Shown here: positions 16,933 through 26,386 of the stretch, piece after piece | Layout: every line of letters begins with the position of its first letter | How positions within the stretch are numbered: position 1 is the first letter of the stretch | Source of the DNA: Clostridium kluyveri DSM 555 | Lineage (GTDB): Bacteria; Bacillota; Clostridia; Clostridiales; Clostridiaceae | Assembly: GCF_000016505.1 (NCBI RefSeq) | Contig: NC_009706.1 | Coordinates: 2,232,001-2,296,000, forward strand | Length of the DNA stretch: 64,000 bases | Reading direction: 5' to 3' | Position numbers and translations under genes: made by a program | Notes under the pieces: generated by a model | The model's input: only the letters and a program-made list of their open reading frames with translations | What the model was told of the DNA's origin: nothing | Databases searched by the model: none

Positions 16933-17835
16933 ATGAAAAAACAGGAATTAAAATCCAATATACTCCTTTTAATAACAGCAGCCATATGGGGACTAGCTTT
17001 CGTGGCCCAAAAGGTGGGCGCAGAGTATATAGGACCCTTTGCTTTCAATGGAATTAGATTTGCACTGGGAGGCATTTCTCTAATTCCCCTGTTATTATAC
17101 TTTAGTAAAACTCAAAATCAAACTATAAACAACTGTAATAAAAAATATACATTTATAATTGCTGGAATAATAACTGGATGTGTACTTTTTTTGGGAGCCT
17201 CCCTTCAACAAATAGGTCTAAATTACACTTCCGCAGGAAAAGCTGCCTTTATAACAGGATTATATATGGTATTTGTACCCATTATAAGCATTTTTTTTAA
17301 AAAAAATATACCCTTAACTATCTGGGTCAGTGTAGTTATGACTGCAATTGGTTTATACTTTTTAAGTATTAAAGAAAATTTTTCCATAAGCCAAGGAGAT
17401 TTATTAGAAATTATAGGTGCACTTTTCTGGGCATTACATATATTAGCTATTGATTACTTTATCAAAAAAATAGATGCATTAAAATTATCTTTTGTACAAA
17501 CTCTAACTTGCTCCATACTCAGCATAATAGCATCGCTTATTTTTGAGAAAACAGCTATTTCCAGTATATATAGTGCTCTTATCCCTATACTTTACGGTGG
17601 AATATTCTCTGTAGGAATAGCCTATACCCTACAAATAGTAGGTCAAAAGCACGCCAGGCCTTCCCATGCGGCAATAATACTCAGTATGGAATCAGTTTTT
17701 GCAACCCTTGGAGGTATGATACTTTTAAATGAACATTTACAATTAAGAGAATATCTGGGCTGTTTTTTAATGCTGTCAGGAATGCTTTTATCCCAGGTTT
17801 CTAATTTTAATAATACTAAGACAGTCAAGGAATAA
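16933..17835 (+). CDS. EamA/DMT-family transporter
   Basis: A 300-residue membrane protein with ten predicted helices in two EamA repeats: LLLITAAIWGLAFVAQKVGAEYIGP opens the first, and GDLLEIIGALFWALHILAIDYF the second. This family exports or imports small metabolites such as amino acids. The ATG follows GGGTGAG. It is divergent from the aldehyde dehydrogenase (161 bases between), and convergent with an MFS gene. Substrate unknown. Confidence 0.88.
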   Translation: MKKQELKSNILLLITAAIWGLAFVAQKVGAEYIGPFAFNGIRFALGGISLIPLLLYFSKTQNQTINNCNKKYTFIIAGIITGCVLFLGASLQQIGLNYTSAGKAAFITGLYMVFVPIISIFFKKNIPLTIWVSVVMTAIGLYFLSIKENFSISQGDLLEIIGALFWALHILAIDYFIKKIDALKLSFVQTLTCSILSIIASLIFEKTAISSIYSALIPILYGGIFSVGIAYTLQIVGQKHARPSHAAIILSMESVFATLGGMILLNEHLQLREYLGCFLMLSGMLLSQVSNFNNTKTVKE

Positions 17836-17843
17836 TTACCTAT

Positions 17844-19049
17844 TTAATTACCTGATCTAGTTACATTAAATTTTACCTTATTTACACTATCTCTATTTAA
17901 ATCCACCTTAGGTATGGTAAGGGTAAGGGTTAAGAATACTGCAATAATAGGTAATATAGTTAAACTAGATAGAGCTGTATGAATTCCATAGTTATCTGAT
18001 ATCCATCCGAGCACAGGTGAAATTACCCCTCCCATGGTAACTGCCAACCCCAGTGTAACACCTGATGCCAGTCCCATATGGTTTGGCAAATACTTTTGGC
18101 CCAATACCACCATAGGACTATAGGGTGCATAGAGAGAAAGACCTATTGGAATTAGCAGTAAAGTCGCTAAAATGACATTTCTTACATTTATAAATACAAA
18201 GAGAAGTGGTATAAGTGTAAGAAAACCTGTCATTATTACTTTTCTGTTCCCAAATTTATCTGCCATCCGTCCTGCAATAAGAGTCCCAACCGCACCTACA
18301 ATTATAAGTGTAGACAGCGCTATACTCCCGCCTCTTTTAGACTGATTCAATACATGTATCCAATAGAGAGGCAAAAATGCATTAAGTCCAAAAAAAATCA
18401 TGGCTCTACAGGTAAGTGTTGCTGTTAAGCGGCTAAAAGGCTTCCATTCATCTGCTGTATTCTTAGCCTGTACCTCTCTTTTAACCGTGACTTGTGCTTT
18501 ATTTTTTGTCAATTTCGGTAATTGAATCAAAAAAATTATACACATAATTAGAGCAGGCAGAGATAATATAATTGTTCCTTTTAAACCAAATAACAATAAA
18601 ACTTCTGTAGTTATTATGGGACTTACAGCAAACCCTATATTTCCTCCCGCAGCAAATCTGCTTACACCTGTTGCTTTATTTTCTCCAGCAAAAGTATTTG
18701 CAAGCTTAACTCCTTCTGGATGAAAAGAAGCTATTCCAACCCCACTCAATGCTATAAATACAGCCATAACCCAGTAATTGTCCACAACACCTGACATCCC
18801 AAAACTAATTCCTGCCAGTAATACTCCAAGAGGTAATGTCCAAGGTACAGAAATTTTATCTGAACATATGCCAAATAGAGGTTGTATTATGGAAGAACTC
18901 ACATTAGCTGAAAAAATTAGAAAGGCAGCAGCAGCATAACTAAAATGCTTGTCAGAAACCAAAAAAGGAAGCAGTGCAGGTAATGCACCTTGATAAAAAT
19001 CCGCCACAAAGTGTCCAAAAGTCAAAAGATTACCATAAAATCGATTCAT
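17844..19049 (-). CDS. MFS transporter, fosmidomycin-resistance (Fsr) type
   Basis: A 401-residue, 12-helix major facilitator. The N-terminal stretch HFVADFYQGALPALLPFLV and the loop FGICSDKI match the Fsr branch; SFHPEGVKLAN and GRMADKFGNRK are the family loop motifs. Relatives confer fosmidomycin resistance or export other small molecules. The ATG follows AAAGGAGAG. It ends eight bases from the convergent EamA gene. Region 19050-19280 upstream shows no further gene. Confidence 0.88.
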   Translation of the reverse strand: MNRFYGNLLTFGHFVADFYQGALPALLPFLVSDKHFSYAAAAFLIFSANVSSSIIQPLFGICSDKISVPWTLPLGVLLAGISFGMSGVVDNYWVMAVFIALSGVGIASFHPEGVKLANTFAGENKATGVSRFAAGGNIGFAVSPIITTEVLLLFGLKGTIILSLPALIMCIIFLIQLPKLTKNKAQVTVKREVQAKNTADEWKPFSRLTATLTCRAMIFFGLNAFLPLYWIHVLNQSKRGGSIALSTLIIVGAVGTLIAGRMADKFGNRKVIMTGFLTLIPLLFVFINVRNVILATLLLIPIGLSLYAPYSPMVVLGQKYLPNHMGLASGVTLGLAVTMGGVISPVLGWISDNYGIHTALSSLTILPIIAVFLTLTLTIPKVDLNRDSVNKVKFNVTRSGN

Positions 19050-19280
19050 TGTTAGCTCTCTCCTTTACCTACAAGCTACAGGGCTATCTATAATATATCT
19101 AAAATAACTGATGATTTTTTAAAGATGCTTTATGATATACTTGCTGAGTTTATAGGAATTAAATATATATGTAAATACTTCAAAATTTGTATAAACTTAT
19201 TTAGCTATTGATTAATAACATTTATAGTAGCATAAAAAATTAATAAATACAATAATAACTATAAAGCAAATTACAGGCAA

Positions 19281-19312
19281 AAAGAGAACCTATATTTCAA
19301 GATTCTCTCTTT
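19281..19312. terminator. Terminator after htpG
   Basis: AGAGAA (19283-19288) and TTCTCT (19303-19308) form a stem with a 14-base loop; on the minus strand it is followed by TTTTTG, directly after the htpG stop. T-rich flanks on the plus strand could make it bidirectional. Confidence 0.65.
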
Positions 19313-19330
19313 TTTATATTATTTAAATCT

Positions 19331-21205
19331 TTATCTAATTAAAGAACACACATCATTTGCAAACTGTACAGGATCATCTACAGAGAGCCCCTCAATTAAT
19401 AATGCCTGGTTATAAAGCACATTGGAAATCATTTTTAATTTGTCTTTATCCTCTGTAAATGCCTGTTTAACAGCATTGAACATTTCATGGTTTGTATTTA
19501 TCTCAAGAATTTTATCCGCTTTAATATTTTGACTTTCTGGCATCATATTAAGTACTTTTTCCATCTCAATCGAAAGTTCGCCACTGCTTGCAAGACAAAC
19601 AGGATGGGTTTTCAAACGTTTGGATGCCTTTACTTCCTTCACCTTATCCTTTAAAACTTCCTTCATAAAATCAAATAACTCTTTATTATCTTCTGTTTCC
19701 TTATCACTTTCCTTATTGTCTGATTCAAATCCCAAATCCTTGCTGGAGACAGATTTAAATTCTTTTTCGTTGTATTTTACAAGTATTTTAATGGCAAATT
19801 CATCTACATCATCAGTAAAATATAATATTTCAAAACCCTTATCTTTAACCAATTCAGTTTGAGGCAGTTTATCAATTTTTTCTATACTTTCTCCTGATGC
19901 ATAATATATGAATTTCTGCTCATCTTTCATGCGAGATATATATTCATCAAGACTTACAAGCTTTTTCTCTGTGGAAGAATAGAACATAAGCAGTTCTTTA
20001 AGTACATCTTTATTCATTCCAAAATCAGAATACACCCCATATTTAAGCTGTCTTCCAAAGTTTTCATAAAATTCATTGTATTTTTCCCTATCATTTTTCA
20101 TCATAAGTAAAAGTTCACTTTTAATCTTATCTTTTATTTTCTTAGCAATAAATTTAAGCTGTCTGTCATGCTGCAAAAGTTCTCTTGAAATATTAAGGGA
20201 AAGATCCGCAGAATCTACCAACCCCTGTACAAAGCCAAAATAATCCGGTAATAAATCAGCACACTTTTCCATTATCAGCACACCATTTGAATAAAGTTCT
20301 AATCCCTTTTGAAATTCCTTTGTATAGAAATCATAAGGTGTCCTTGCAGGAATAAAAAGCAAAGTATTATAGCTTGTTACTCCTTCTACACTGGCATGAA
20401 TTGTTTTAAGAGGTTTTTCATAGCCAAAATGTTTATCCATATAAAACTGCTCATAATCCTCAGGCTTTAGTTCGTTTTTATTTTTTCTCCAGATAGGCAC
20501 CATGCTATTTAAAGTTTCATCTTCAAAATAGTCTTCATAATCCTTGTCGCTGCCTTCTTTCAATTTACTCTTTTTCACCATCATTTTAATAGGATATTTT
20601 ATAAAATCAGAGTATTTTTTTATTAAGGATTTTATTTTATATTCGTCTAAAAATTCACCATACTTTTCATCCTCTGTATCCTGTTTAATTTTCAGTATGA
20701 CTTCAGTTCCCACATCTTCTTTTTCACAGCTTTCAATAGTATACCCTTCTACTCCCTTTGATTCCCATTTATATGCCTTATCTGAATTAAGGGCAAGGCT
20801 TTTTACCGTAACTAAATCAGATACCATAAAAGCAGAATAAAAGCCAACTCCAAATTGACCTATAATATCTACTCCTTCTTTCAATTCATTCTCATTCTTA
20901 AAGGCAAAAGAACCACTTTTTGCAATAGTCCCCAGATTATTTTCAAGTTCTTCTTCTGTCATGCCTATTCCCGTATCAAAAATTGTAAGTGTTCTGTTTT
21001 CCGTATCTGCAGTAATTCTAATATAAAAATCCTCCTTGTTAAAACTAACATTTTCATCAACAAGCGAACGATAATAACTTTTATCAATTGCATCACTGGC
21101 ATTGGATATAAGTTCTCTTAAAAATATCTCTTTATTGGTATAGATAGAGTTAATAACTAAATCAAGCAGCCTCTTTGATTCTGCTTTAAACTGTTTTGTA
21201 GTCAT
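19331..21205 (-). CDS. htpG: Molecular chaperone HtpG (Hsp90)
   Basis: A 624-residue bacterial Hsp90. The GHKL ATPase domain shows [34 protein letters not shown] and [13 protein letters not shown]; the middle domain contains the conserved [13 protein letters not shown], and the C-terminal dimerisation domain ends at the stop. It refolds client proteins with ATP in the cytoplasm. The ATG follows AAAGGAAATG. A CIRCE operator and a consensus promoter lie about 175 bases upstream, so it is likely under HrcA heat-shock control, unlike htpG of B. subtilis. Complete and single-gene. Confidence 0.97.
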   Translation of the reverse strand: MTTKQFKAESKRLLDLVINSIYTNKEIFLRELISNASDAIDKSYYRSLVDENVSFNKEDFYIRITADTENRTLTIFDTGIGMTEEELENNLGTIAKSGSFAFKNENELKEGVDIIGQFGVGFYSAFMVSDLVTVKSLALNSDKAYKWESKGVEGYTIESCEKEDVGTEVILKIKQDTEDEKYGEFLDEYKIKSLIKKYSDFIKYPIKMMVKKSKLKEGSDKDYEDYFEDETLNSMVPIWRKNKNELKPEDYEQFYMDKHFGYEKPLKTIHASVEGVTSYNTLLFIPARTPYDFYTKEFQKGLELYSNGVLIMEKCADLLPDYFGFVQGLVDSADLSLNISRELLQHDRQLKFIAKKIKDKIKSELLLMMKNDREKYNEFYENFGRQLKYGVYSDFGMNKDVLKELLMFYSSTEKKLVSLDEYISRMKDEQKFIYYASGESIEKIDKLPQTELVKDKGFEILYFTDDVDEFAIKILVKYNEKEFKSVSSKDLGFESDNKESDKETEDNKELFDFMKEVLKDKVKEVKASKRLKTHPVCLASSGELSIEMEKVLNMMPESQNIKADKILEINTNHEMFNAVKQAFTEDKDKLKMISNVLYNQALLIEGLSVDDPVQFANDVCSLIR

Positions 21206-21380
21206 TTTATCATTTCCTTTCTTTAATATGTAAAATGTATGGCTTTAAATTTTAATAACACATGGATCACATAAAATCTATGTAAATATACGTACTTTTC
21301 GTCCATACTATATTATTACATAGATACTATTTATGGTTTTCATATAACCTTTACCTTAAAGGTGTTTAAATTTATTTTTG

Positions 21381-21407
21381 TTAGCACTTATAATACTTGA
21401 GTGCTAA
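21381..21407 (-). promoter_or_regulatory. CIRCE operator (HrcA site) of htpG
   Basis: TTAGCACTT (21381-21389), nine bases, then GAGTGCTAA (21399-21407) is the CIRCE 9-9-9 inverted repeat with one deviation from TTAGCACTC. It lies four bases downstream of the htpG -10 box, over the expected transcription start. Confidence 0.92.
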
Positions 21408-21411
21408 TTTT

Positions 21412-21439
21412 ATTTTAGCAATTATTTTTTCTTTGTCAA
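21412..21439 (-). promoter_or_regulatory. Sigma-A promoter of htpG
   Basis: On the minus strand TTGACA (21434-21439) and TAAAAT (21412-21417) are spaced by 16 bases, immediately ahead of the CIRCE element. Confidence 0.85.
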
Positions 21440-21446
21440 TACATTT

Positions 21447-22757
21447 TTAAATTAAATTTTCCTTTAAATCTATTTTAACTATTATATTTTCCACATTTTT
21501 TATCTTTTTCTCTGGTAAACTCAATAAGAATTCAATAAAATAATTTTGCCATTCCGATTCCATATTATGCCTATATTTAATTAATTCTTCATAGGATAAA
21601 TTCAGAGAATTACAGTTTAAATCATCATAAAACACTGTTTTCCCAAGTACAGCCAGGGACATATCATTAAGTGTGCTAAATACTTCTATATATTCACTGC
21701 CAAATAGACACTCAGAATCCAATAGATCTATGTAGTCTTCAAGGGACTTTAAATTTGAAGCTATAATATTAATTTTATCCTTAACATAGCTACATTCCAT
21801 TATCTCCTCTACAATAGAGGCAAATTCATAATCATTCATTTTGCTGCCTTTTGTAAATACAATTTTATCTTCTCTGGATTTTTCCTTTTCTATAATGATC
21901 ATATTTGACAGATTTCCATTATCATAAGCTTTTAAAAATCGTATTATAAATGGATTTTCATACCTTTTTATATAATCTATAAGCTTTTTATCTCTAATAT
22001 TAAATTTAACGATTACCCCTTTAAAGATTTCCTTTAAGATACTTTTTAGTTCCTCTCCATTTTTTTCAAGTAAACTTCTTTTCATTATTTCCCTGTCATG
22101 TGGTGAAATTTCAAGAGTAATTTCATTGTTTCCACACAAAAATACAAAAATAGATTGCTCCAAAAGCACTTGAAATACATTGATTGGAGACTTTATAATA
22201 TCGATTCTATATTTTCTACCATAATCCCTGAGTATTTTTCTAATGGAGGATTGTTTAAAAAAATTACAAAAATCAGTTTCCATTTTTAATTTTTCAATAT
22301 ACTGTTTTATATAAAAAATCCCTGTTAAATTCATATTGTCAAATGTAAGTGGGTAATCAATACTGCAGGGTATATCATAAGCCCCAAAGACCTCGTCATA
22401 ATTATCAAAAAAGTCTTTTAGATTATCTATTGTATCATTATAAACCTCCAGAGGAATGTTGAGTTTATTTTGTTTTATATTTTTATAAAGCTTTCGGCAC
22501 TCTTCAGTATATTTTTTAACAATTTCAACACCTTTTTTGTATATGAAATTAACATCTCCTGTATAAATTAAATCAGAACATATCTCTTTTTTTCCATAAC
22601 ACTGCATATAGGCATTTATAGAATAGTATATAGAACTTAAAATATTAAGGGCATTGTCCTCTTTTATAGAACTACTTTTTCCTTTTGTATACCTTATAAT
22701 TAATTCTTTGAAAATTAAAGGAACACCTGCTTCCATACTCTTGGGCAAAGTCTTCAA
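21447..22757 (-). CDS. Conserved hypothetical protein (DUF6179-like)
   Basis: A 436-residue, mostly helical soluble protein without visible catalytic motif, signal peptide or membrane segment. Length and its pairing with the smaller upstream gene resemble the clostridial DUF6179/DUF6323 pair, which I name from memory with limited confidence. The start is a TTG whose bases overlap the stop of the upstream gene, with GGAGGGAGATG ahead, so the two are coupled and probably form a complex. Function unknown; it precedes htpG but is separated from it by htpG's own promoter. Confidence 0.7.
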   Translation of the reverse strand: MKTLPKSMEAGVPLIFKELIIRYTKGKSSSIKEDNALNILSSIYYSINAYMQCYGKKEICSDLIYTGDVNFIYKKGVEIVKKYTEECRKLYKNIKQNKLNIPLEVYNDTIDNLKDFFDNYDEVFGAYDIPCSIDYPLTFDNMNLTGIFYIKQYIEKLKMETDFCNFFKQSSIRKILRDYGRKYRIDIIKSPINVFQVLLEQSIFVFLCGNNEITLEISPHDREIMKRSLLEKNGEELKSILKEIFKGVIVKFNIRDKKLIDYIKRYENPFIIRFLKAYDNGNLSNMIIIEKEKSREDKIVFTKGSKMNDYEFASIVEEIMECSYVKDKINIIASNLKSLEDYIDLLDSECLFGSEYIEVFSTLNDMSLAVLGKTVFYDDLNCNSLNLSYEELIKYRHNMESEWQNYFIEFLLSLPEKKIKNVENIIVKIDLKENLI

Positions 22758-23230
22758 TACTCATCTCCCTCCTCATCTTCTATACTGATAAGTTCCCTGC
22801 CATTTCTAAAATTATTTACAATTCTTTCAATACCCTTTCCTTTCATAAGTTCCGTGGAACCATTATAAACCTTGTTAAAAAGAAATATTACAGCTTTAAA
22901 TATTTCTTCATCTCCTAAAAAATCTGATGTGTGATTTTTTATATAATGGAATATTTCATATATATCATTAATATTTTCAACCAGATTGTGTTGATTTATA
23001 TAAGGAGAATATGCAAGCTCTCTTACAATATATTTTAAAATATCCATATCAAGTTCCAATCTACCCTGGGCTTTCAAAGTAATATTTCTTGTTTCTATAA
23101 TATCTTTTACATCCCATTCTTTAAGAAAAAGATTGCGTTTTTTAAGATGTTCATTTAACTTTAAGATTTCAGTGATGCCCTTTGATTTTTCAACATCATT
23201 AATAGAACTAAACATTTCGGGTAGGTTCAT
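22754..23230 (-). CDS. Conserved hypothetical protein (DUF6323-like), partner of the next gene
   Basis: A 158-residue helical protein, no membrane segment. The pattern of a long polar helix, then RNITLKAQGRLELD and a final acidic tail resembles DUF6323 proteins, encoded beside DUF6179 proteins in clostridia; the match is from memory. I chose the ATG at 23228-23230, which has AAGGAGTG six bases ahead, over a GTG nine bases upstream. The stop overlaps the next gene's TTG start. Function unknown. Confidence 0.68.
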   Translation of the reverse strand: MNLPEMFSSINDVEKSKGITEILKLNEHLKKRNLFLKEWDVKDIIETRNITLKAQGRLELDMDILKYIVRELAYSPYINQHNLVENINDIYEIFHYIKNHTSDFLGDEEIFKAVIFLFNKVYNGSTELMKGKGIERIVNNFRNGRELISIEDEEGDEY

Positions 23231-23309
23231 AATTATCACTCCTTAAAAAATAAAACAAAATACTTGACATATGATTCATAATATGATAAGATAATATTAT
23301 GGTATAATT

Positions 23310-23356
23310 GTGTGTTTTGATATATTTTATTATAACACACTTAAATAGAAATTCAA
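23310..23356 (-). promoter_or_regulatory. Promoter with overlapping dyad upstream of the hypothetical pair
   Basis: On the minus strand TTGAAT (23351-23356) and TATAAT (23329-23334) are 16 bases apart. GTGTGTT (23310-23316) and AACACAC (23334-23340) form a seven-base inverted repeat that brackets the -10 box, so a repressor site is plausible. Confidence 0.6.
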
Positions 23357-23424
23357 CATAGCGGCAGTTAATTTTGCTGTTTTTTATTTTCTAAGTATTA
23401 AAATTAAAGGAGGTTGCATCCTCC

Positions 23425-24405
23425 TTATATAACTTGCCAGGGATTTTGTTCCCCTTCCATAAATAAGGTACAACTTAAAATGGAGTTTTCTACCATATCG
23501 CTTACGGATTGATCCGTATAAAAGGCCGTATGGGGTGTAATAATTACATTAGGATAGGATTTTAAAATTGCCAACTGCCTATTATTTAATATTTCACACT
23601 TTAGATCATTGTAATATAAATCTGATTCGTGTTCGATAACATCTAAAGCCGCCCCTGCAATTTTTTTCTTTTCAATGCCTTCTATTAAGTCCTCTGTATT
23701 AATAAGGGAGCCTCTGGCTGTATTAATAATGAATACCCCCTCTTTCATCATATCTATAGAATTTTTATCAATGATGTGATAATTATTTTTTCTGGCAGGA
23801 ATATGTAATGTAATGATATTGCTGCTTTTTAAAAGTTCTTCCAGAGATACATAGTCAGCATATTTTTTCACATCTTCATTCTCATGGGAACTATGGGCTA
23901 TTATTTTACATCCAAATCCACTTAAATTTTTAATTACCCTTTGTCCAATTTTCCCCGTACCAATAACACCCACAGTTAAATTATGAAGTTCTCTCCCCTG
24001 TACACCTTTTAAGGAATAATCCTGCACACTTGTACATTGCATAATAACTTTCATCTTCCGTATTGTCATTAAAATTACCATGACTGTGTGATCTGCTACA
24101 CTGCTTGGAGAATAGGTTACATTTCCTACATGCATATCCAATTGTCTGGCCTTTTCAATATCTATATGATCATATCCAATAGTTCTTGTAGATATAAACT
24201 TTACCCCCATTTCATGAAATTTTTCTACAAGTTCTCCTGAAACAGGGGTAGTAACTATGCTTACACATTGAAACCCTCTGGCCAGTTCTGCATTCTCCAT
24301 ATTGGGAGCATCATCACATAACACCACTTCAACTTTATACTTTTTACTGAATTCTTGAAAATACACGGTTTCATCAGCCCTATAACTATAAGCTAGTATC
24401 TTCAT
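23425..24405 (-). CDS. D-lactate dehydrogenase / D-2-hydroxyacid dehydrogenase
   Basis: A 326-residue NAD-dependent D-isomer hydroxyacid dehydrogenase. GVIGTGKIGQRV is the nucleotide site, STRTIGYDHID the substrate loop, NTARGSLINTEDL carries the active arginine region, ALDVIEHE the glutamate, and ITPHTAFYT the catalytic histidine. The overall pattern resembles fermentative D-lactate dehydrogenase and the VanH group more than phosphoglycerate dehydrogenase. It would reduce pyruvate or another 2-keto acid. No van genes are nearby, so a fermentative or keto-acid role is more likely than glycopeptide resistance. It is preceded by a TetR gene on the same strand. Confidence 0.87.
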   Translation of the reverse strand: MKILAYSYRADETVYFQEFSKKYKVEVVLCDDAPNMENAELARGFQCVSIVTTPVSGELVEKFHEMGVKFISTRTIGYDHIDIEKARQLDMHVGNVTYSPSSVADHTVMVILMTIRKMKVIMQCTSVQDYSLKGVQGRELHNLTVGVIGTGKIGQRVIKNLSGFGCKIIAHSSHENEDVKKYADYVSLEELLKSSNIITLHIPARKNNYHIIDKNSIDMMKEGVFIINTARGSLINTEDLIEGIEKKKIAGAALDVIEHESDLYYNDLKCEILNNRQLAILKSYPNVIITPHTAFYTDQSVSDMVENSILSCTLFMEGEQNPWQVI

Positions 24406-24486
24406 CCTCTTTCACCTTCCTTTGCTAGAGAATATTATACCATATTAATAATTCACGATGCACAATTATCTCATATTGTATATAAT

Positions 24487-25125
24487 TCACCTTTGTTTTA
24501 TACCGTTTATCAACAAATCACAGTATTCTTCTGTAATTTCATCTATAGACTTTTCATACTTTTTATATGCAGCATATCCTTTAGAAAATTCTGTTTCTGG
24601 TATATTAAGTTTTTCTATAATAAAATCCCTAAGCAGTACCATATTTCTAAATATATAAAATATCATAATGTTTTTATCCAAATCCATACGTATTAGCTTT
24701 TTGTCTTGCAGTATATCTAACATATCTATAAATTCTTTTCGATTCATGATTAAATATGACTTAAATTGACTGCTTTTACGGGCATAGAAAAGAAAGCTGG
24801 CATAATTGTAATACATAAAATCAAATTGTAGTACATGAAGTACAATTTTCTTTGAAAGAGTTATTGCATCTAATTGCTCTTCTTCCGGGTTAAAATCAGT
24901 TACATAAGTCAGCTGCTTGTTTAAGGTATAATCAATAAGAAATATATACAAATCCGTTTTATTATTAAAATACCTGTAGAAACTTCCTTTAGCAATTTTT
25001 AATTCATTTATAATTCTATTTAAGGAAGATGACTCAAAATCCTGATTTGCAAATTCTTTAATAGCTACCTGTATAATTTCTTCCTGCCTTTCTTCTGGCA
25101 AATTAAAAAAGGTTTTACTAGGCAA
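24487..25125 (-). CDS. TetR-family transcriptional regulator
   Basis: A 212-residue repressor-type protein. The N-terminal helix-turn-helix region reads IIQVAIKEFANQDFESSSLNRIINELKIAKGSFYRYFNNK; the C-terminal ligand domain is hydrophobic and not classified. I take the TTG at 25123-25125, which has AGGAG eight bases ahead and starts PSKTFFNLPEE as in relatives; the upstream in-frame ATG adds 20 atypical residues. It is divergent from an HlyD/ABC-2 exporter operon, and a TetR-type palindrome overlaps that operon's start, so it most likely represses the exporter. Confidence 0.87.
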   Translation of the reverse strand: MPSKTFFNLPEERQEEIIQVAIKEFANQDFESSSLNRIINELKIAKGSFYRYFNNKTDLYIFLIDYTLNKQLTYVTDFNPEEEQLDAITLSKKIVLHVLQFDFMYYNYASFLFYARKSSQFKSYLIMNRKEFIDMLDILQDKKLIRMDLDKNIMIFYIFRNMVLLRDFIIEKLNIPETEFSKGYAAYKKYEKSIDEITEEYCDLLINGIKQR

Positions 25126-25238
25126 GTTTACCACTCCTAATTTTATAATTTTATAATTGATAAAACTTAAGTAAAATATATCCAATTATGTAATCTCTTC
25201 AATATCAATTATAACATTTATGAAAAAGTTTTCTAGTA

Positions 25239-25268
25239 TTGACAATGTAAAGGGTGTAATGGTATAAT
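25239..25268 (+). promoter_or_regulatory. Sigma-A promoter of the HlyD/ABC-2 exporter operon
   Basis: TTGACA (25239-25244) and TATAAT (25263-25268), 18 bases apart, lie 57 bases ahead of the HlyD start. Confidence 0.85.
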
Positions 25269-25278
25269 CTACTATGCT

Positions 25279-25290
25279 GACCGAATGGTC
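25279..25290. promoter_or_regulatory. Likely TetR operator
   Basis: GACC-GAAT-GGTC is a palindrome placed 10 bases after the -10 box, over the expected transcription start, in the region between the TetR gene and the exporter operon. Its GC-rich arms stand out from the surrounding AT-rich DNA. Confidence 0.6.
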
Positions 25291-25324
25291 GCGACTTATA
25301 ATTCTCATTTAGGAGGTTTTTTCT

Positions 25325-26371
25325 ATGAAAAAAGGAGGCTTAGTTTTCACATTCCTAGTTATAATAATAAGTTTTTTTACAGGATGCGGTAATATAGCTG
25401 CATTAACTGGAGATGATTTAACACAAAAAAGCAATTCTAATTTAATCGTTCAGGGAAATATAGAAACCAAGGAAGTAAATATAAACTCTAAAGTTGCAGG
25501 AAAAATAACAGCTATAAAGGCAGATGAAGGAGACAGTGTAAAAAGTGGACAAGTTTTAATAACTATAGACAATAGTTCATTGGTTGCAAAGGAAGCCCAA
25601 TCCCAAGCTGAAATTGAAGCGGCCACCGGACAAATGAAAGCAGCCCAGGCAGCAAAAGAAGCAGCTCAGGCTAAACTTTCACAGGCTCAAAATGGAGCAA
25701 GACCAGATGAAATTGCTTCCGCCAAATCCCAATACGATTTAGCTAAAGCTACATATGACAGAATAAATACATTATTTCAACAGGGATATACAACCAAAGA
25801 AAATTTAGATAAAGCTGAAACATCTATGAATGTAGCAGAAAATCAATATAATATTGTTAAAGATGGAGCAAGAACTGAAGATATAGCAGCATTACAGGCA
25901 CAGGTAAGCCAGGCAGATGCAACAATACAAGCATATCAGGCTCAAATTAAACAAGCCCAGGGTGGAAAAAGTGAAGTACAAAGTTATATAACAGATACTA
26001 CAATTACAGCACCGGCAGATGGAATTATAAATCAAAGAAATGTAGAAGTTGGTGAACTGGTGTCCACAGGTATGCCCCTCCTTGTAATAACAAATACAAC
26101 TACTCCATGGATTGAATGCAATGTAAAGGAAACAGACCTTTCAAAGGTAAAATTAAATCAAACCGTTTCAGTAAAACTTTCAAGTTATCCTAAACAAAAA
26201 TTTAAAGGTAAGGTAGTAAGAATAAATGAAAAACCGGATTTTGCAGTTAAAAGAGCTACAAATGACAACGGAGATTTTGATGTATTATCTTATGGGGTTA
26301 AGGTTGAATTGACATCTGTAAACAAAACCCTTTATCAAGGTATGACAGCCTTTGTTGATTTTGGAAAGTGA
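25325..26371 (+). CDS. HlyD-family membrane fusion lipoprotein
   Basis: A 348-residue periplasmic-adaptor type protein. FFTGCGN (C21) is a lipobox, so it is probably anchored on the outer face of the membrane. A split biotinyl-lipoyl domain (VNINSKVAGKITAIKADEGDSVKSG and TTITAPADGIINQRNVEVGE) flanks a long Ala/Gln-rich coiled coil (about residues 95-215) with a duplicated NGARPDE/DGARTED repeat. The C-terminal beta-barrel ends in GMTAFVDFGK. It starts a three-gene operon with two ABC-2 permeases and follows AGGAGG. Adaptor proteins in Gram-positives link exporters to the cell wall. Confidence 0.9.
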   Translation: MKKGGLVFTFLVIIISFFTGCGNIAALTGDDLTQKSNSNLIVQGNIETKEVNINSKVAGKITAIKADEGDSVKSGQVLITIDNSSLVAKEAQSQAEIEAATGQMKAAQAAKEAAQAKLSQAQNGARPDEIASAKSQYDLAKATYDRINTLFQQGYTTKENLDKAETSMNVAENQYNIVKDGARTEDIAALQAQVSQADATIQAYQAQIKQAQGGKSEVQSYITDTTITAPADGIINQRNVEVGELVSTGMPLLVITNTTTPWIECNVKETDLSKVKLNQTVSVKLSSYPKQKFKGKVVRINEKPDFAVKRATNDNGDFDVLSYGVKVELTSVNKTLYQGMTAFVDFGK

Positions 26372-26386
26372 AGTGATTGACTCATT

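Noticed and set aside
23262-23293. TTGACA/TAAGAT promoter on the plus strand
   Set aside because: No gene follows on that strand; the region downstream is antisense to the D-lactate-type dehydrogenase. Kept out for lack of a product.
23425-24405. VanH-type glycopeptide resistance gene
   Set aside because: The dehydrogenase resembles VanH as well as fermentative enzymes, but no VanA ligase, VanX dipeptidase or VanRS pair is nearby.
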